DNA of 64,000 bases, from positions 32,183,562-32,247,561 of the forward strand of contig CM053252.1 in NCBI GenBank assembly GCA_028583405.1, in the 5' to 3' direction. This DNA is from Pogonophryne albipinna (Eukaryota > Chordata > Actinopteri > Perciformes > Artedidraconidae). Positions 61,385 to 64,000 of the stretch are shown piece after piece. Both the position numbers and the translations under genes were made by a program. Numbering within the stretch: position 1 is the stretch's first letter; each line of letters opens with the position of its first letter. The notes beneath the pieces are model-generated. The model saw only the letters and a list, made by a program, of their open reading frames with translations. It was not told the DNA's origin and made no database searches.

Positions 61385-61530
61385 TAGTGAAGCCAAGAGG
61401 TGGTTACCCGAGCTTAGCGTAAAGTCTGGAAACAGCTAGCCTTTCTTTGGCCAACTTCAATAAACACCTAAGAGTGCCTCTAAAGCTCCCATTAAAAATG
61501 TATCTTGTTTAACCTGTACACAAACAAATT
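61385..61530. repeat. dispersed teleost repeat ('gcttagcgtaaagtctggaa')
   Basis: Contains 'gcttagcgtaaagtctggaaacagctagcc' and 'cctctaaagctcccattaa', landmarks of a very common fish repeat of uncertain class. Confidence 0.5.
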
Positions 61531-62339
61531 TAAAAAAGGACACTTTCCTATGTTGTGAGTGGATTTTCTTGTGTTGTGGACAACAACTGTTGTTGTGGAG
61601 GACAAGCTAGCTGTTTATCCATGTTGCCAAATTTGACTGATGCCAAAAAACCCAATCAGAGCTTGGTCACTTTTGGGGATGTGGGAATGAAATGGGAAAT
61701 ACGTTGCATGTCTTTACCGGGGCCACTTTTGGTCCCATGCTAATTCTTCAGAAAACAGTTTTTTTTACTTCCAGTAATTTCTGTATTTTTTATCACAGAG
61801 CTACGTCATTATGTTTAAGGTAAAAACAACATTCATGCTGTAACTTGGAATGATCTCAAATGTGGTCATTTCCAGGTTGTCAGTCTAGGTCAAGATGGGC
61901 TTAATCAACTCTTAATCAATCATATAACCTCCAAACTAGGCCTATATCCTAAATGTTTGTGGTGTGGGAAGAGCCTTGATATAAAAGATGCCCAAAATAT
62001 CTACGACCACCCCCATTGTTGTTGTACTTGACCCATTGAATAAAAGGTTGTCTAATCTGGCAGCACTGTAGAAGTAGCTTCAGGAAGAACTGCTTCTGGA
62101 AGGCTTTCTGTGAAGATGTAGGCATCTGCAGTTACGCTAGGATTATAAAAGACTAAAGTCAGCATGCTAACATGCTCATGATGCTAACTTTCTAATCTTA
62201 CACAGGAATAATGTTTACCATCTCAGATCTATATGTTAGCATGCTAGCAATTGTTAATTAAATATAGCTGATGTACAATGAATGTCATTCGTTTTTCCAA
62301 GGTATTTTCACATTTGTGTGAGTTGTCCATCTCATTACA

Positions 62340-62430
62340 CTTTACATTACATTACATTGCATTTAGCTGACACTTTTATCCAAAGCGACTTACAATAAAT
62401 GCATTCGACCAAGAAGATACAAACTTGAAG
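62340..62430. repeat. dispersed teleost repeat ('cttttatccaaagcgactta')
   Basis: An (ATTAC)n lead followed by 'gcatttagctgacacttttatccaaagcgacttac', a frequent fish SINE/LINE tail sequence. The class is from memory. Confidence 0.5.
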
Positions 62431-64000
62431 AAAACAGAATCATATAAGTACATCAGGTTTCATAGAGCCAAAACATGTTACAACATGTTAACCTAATTAT
62501 ACATTTCAGTCTTGACCAAAGTGGTGCTGACCAACCGACAGACTGATTCAATTGATTATGTTCCAGTCATGCTGCTAGCTTAGCTAATGGAAACATTAAA
62601 CATGATTTAGTTTTGTGGATATTGAGTGTATATTCTAGAAAAACAAATACAAAATATGATGTCCTTAATTATTGTTTGATACTTTCATTAAAGATCTTTC
62701 CTCATTTGTTGATTAAATCTGTATTTTCGTGGAAATATGTTTTCTTAAAATGTCCTTGCCGTTGCAAATGAGTAGAATGAACACACTTTCTAGAAGACAG
62801 CGTAACTTCTTTCCAGTCTTTTCACTGAAACGGTTGCTGTTAAGTGGAATACAGCCTAAATGAATGTTCTTGTAGAAATATTGTTGGCAGTTTTCATTTC
62901 GGCTGAACACTGCTTGCATGTCATTGTTTCCCCACCTCTTTAATTCACCATGACCTCACTGGCTGTAACAAAGTATATGGGATAGAATCCAGAACAAGCA
63001 GCACTGTTAAAATCCCCTTTTAAAAACGTTTGGTGTGGTTTGACAAATGGAGGCTTATTTCCCCATTCTCAAACAATAACAAATACAGAGAACACAGCCA
63101 ATTATACAGGCAGTTGTAACGAATTAGGAAGGGGAGGATTGTGGGTGCAATTACAGCTGTGGTGGTTGTTTTGACTGCTCAGCGGTTTAGCTGGACGCAG
63201 CCAGCGAGGCGGAGAGCTGGTTACCAGTAAACAACTGGCTGGACTGGGAGTTAACCCCTCCAGCTGTTGTTGATCTTCTCTTAACATGTTCCCTCCATAT
63301 TCCTCAACCGGACCAAAACTCATTAATTTACATGATTTAATACAATTGTGTCGCATACAAACTGATGCATTACTTCAGCAGACTTTGTAATGGCAGTGAT
63401 ACTAGCAGTACACGTTATTATTATTCATATTAAAAAAGAACACAGAATTGACTCTGCCACAGCCTCCCTTTCCTCTCAGAGCAGTAACAGGTGGATCCCT
63501 GTTAGCTTAGCATGTAGCGCCTCCTTGTGGTCACTCTGAAAGTAGACCCTAAATCAGCTGTTTGGTTGTGTTGCCATCTAGAGGTGAAGGATTCACAAAG
63601 CCCGAACATTCCTATGAAATGCCCTTGATAAATAGCCTATGCCTTACATTTGTTTTATTATAATTGTGTGTGAGAGATTTAGAAATAAAGTGAAATGAAT
63701 ATTTCTGGATGTAATGACCAAAATACCATGAATATATCCAAATGGCAAATGGACAAAACCCTACAGTTTAAACACTTTAATGCACATGCATTTGAAGATT
63801 AATTATGCATAAAACTATAATTTAGATTTAATTATATGACATTGTAAAGCTTATGTAAGACACTTGACTGTGTTCAAAAGATGCTGTGAAAGAAAAGTGT
63901 TCTAGCCTATGAGCCACAAGAGGGCAGAGTATTGCAGCACTGTGTCCCCTTACTATTGAACCTTTACCAATATTTATCATTTTCACCTCCAGAACTCAGA

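Overview
This window is vertebrate nuclear DNA, and almost certainly from a teleost fish, probably a spiny-rayed one. It is AT-rich, spliced coding pieces are rare and small, (TG)n microsatellites are long and frequent, and it is dense in transposon families typical of fish: Tc1 (DD34E), many hAT elements with 8-bp target duplications, TTAA-flanked MITEs, L2-type LINE tails and Ty3/Gypsy LTR elements with a gag of the type related to SCAN domains. Nothing bacterial, organellar or plasmid-like is present.

Layout. 0-6.7 kb: a TTAA MITE, a long (TG)n tract, one hAT element and a degenerate relative of the next element. 6.7-13.9 kb: a composite DNA transposon with matching ends. It carries a THAP-type gene (+ strand, two exons recognised) converging on a SWIM/YqaJ-nuclease gene (- strand), and is interrupted by a 2.1-kb hAT (perfect 8-bp duplication) and a 5'-truncated L2-type LINE. 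13.9-22 kb: a hAT, then a 3.1-kb fold-back element with arms of 500-600 bp. 22-25.3 kb: an exon-like frame split by a hAT, then the last three exons (- strand, clean splice sites) of a gene belonging to a multicopy teleost family. 25.4-28.5 kb: a hAT that has accumulated microsatellites, telomere-like repeats and an almost complete Tc1 transposon. 29.4-30.6 kb: hATs nested in one another with an inverted duplication. 30.6-36 kb: quiet DNA with one possible terminal exon. 36-38.3 kb: a deleted Gypsy element. 42-45.3 kb: an LTR element with a 5-bp duplication whose interior is a proline-rich frame running into three kinds of in-frame tandem repeats. 52.1-55.6 kb: a young Gypsy element with nearly identical 549-bp LTRs that keeps gag and protease but has lost reverse transcriptase and integrase. 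56-58.7 kb: an element with arms of about 385 bp, a Cys-rich-tail gene remnant and a hAT nested in one arm; the other arm preserves the empty site. The remainder is mostly intron-like or intergenic.

No intact host gene is fully contained here. The best host-like coding evidence is the three-exon 3' end at 24046-25262 (-); two short terminal exons (35132-35182 and 59150-59248, both -) are plausible but unidentified. The main interest is in the architecture of the nested elements, several of which can be dated relative to one another from duplications and empty sites. All family assignments are from motif recognition by eye; no database search was possible.
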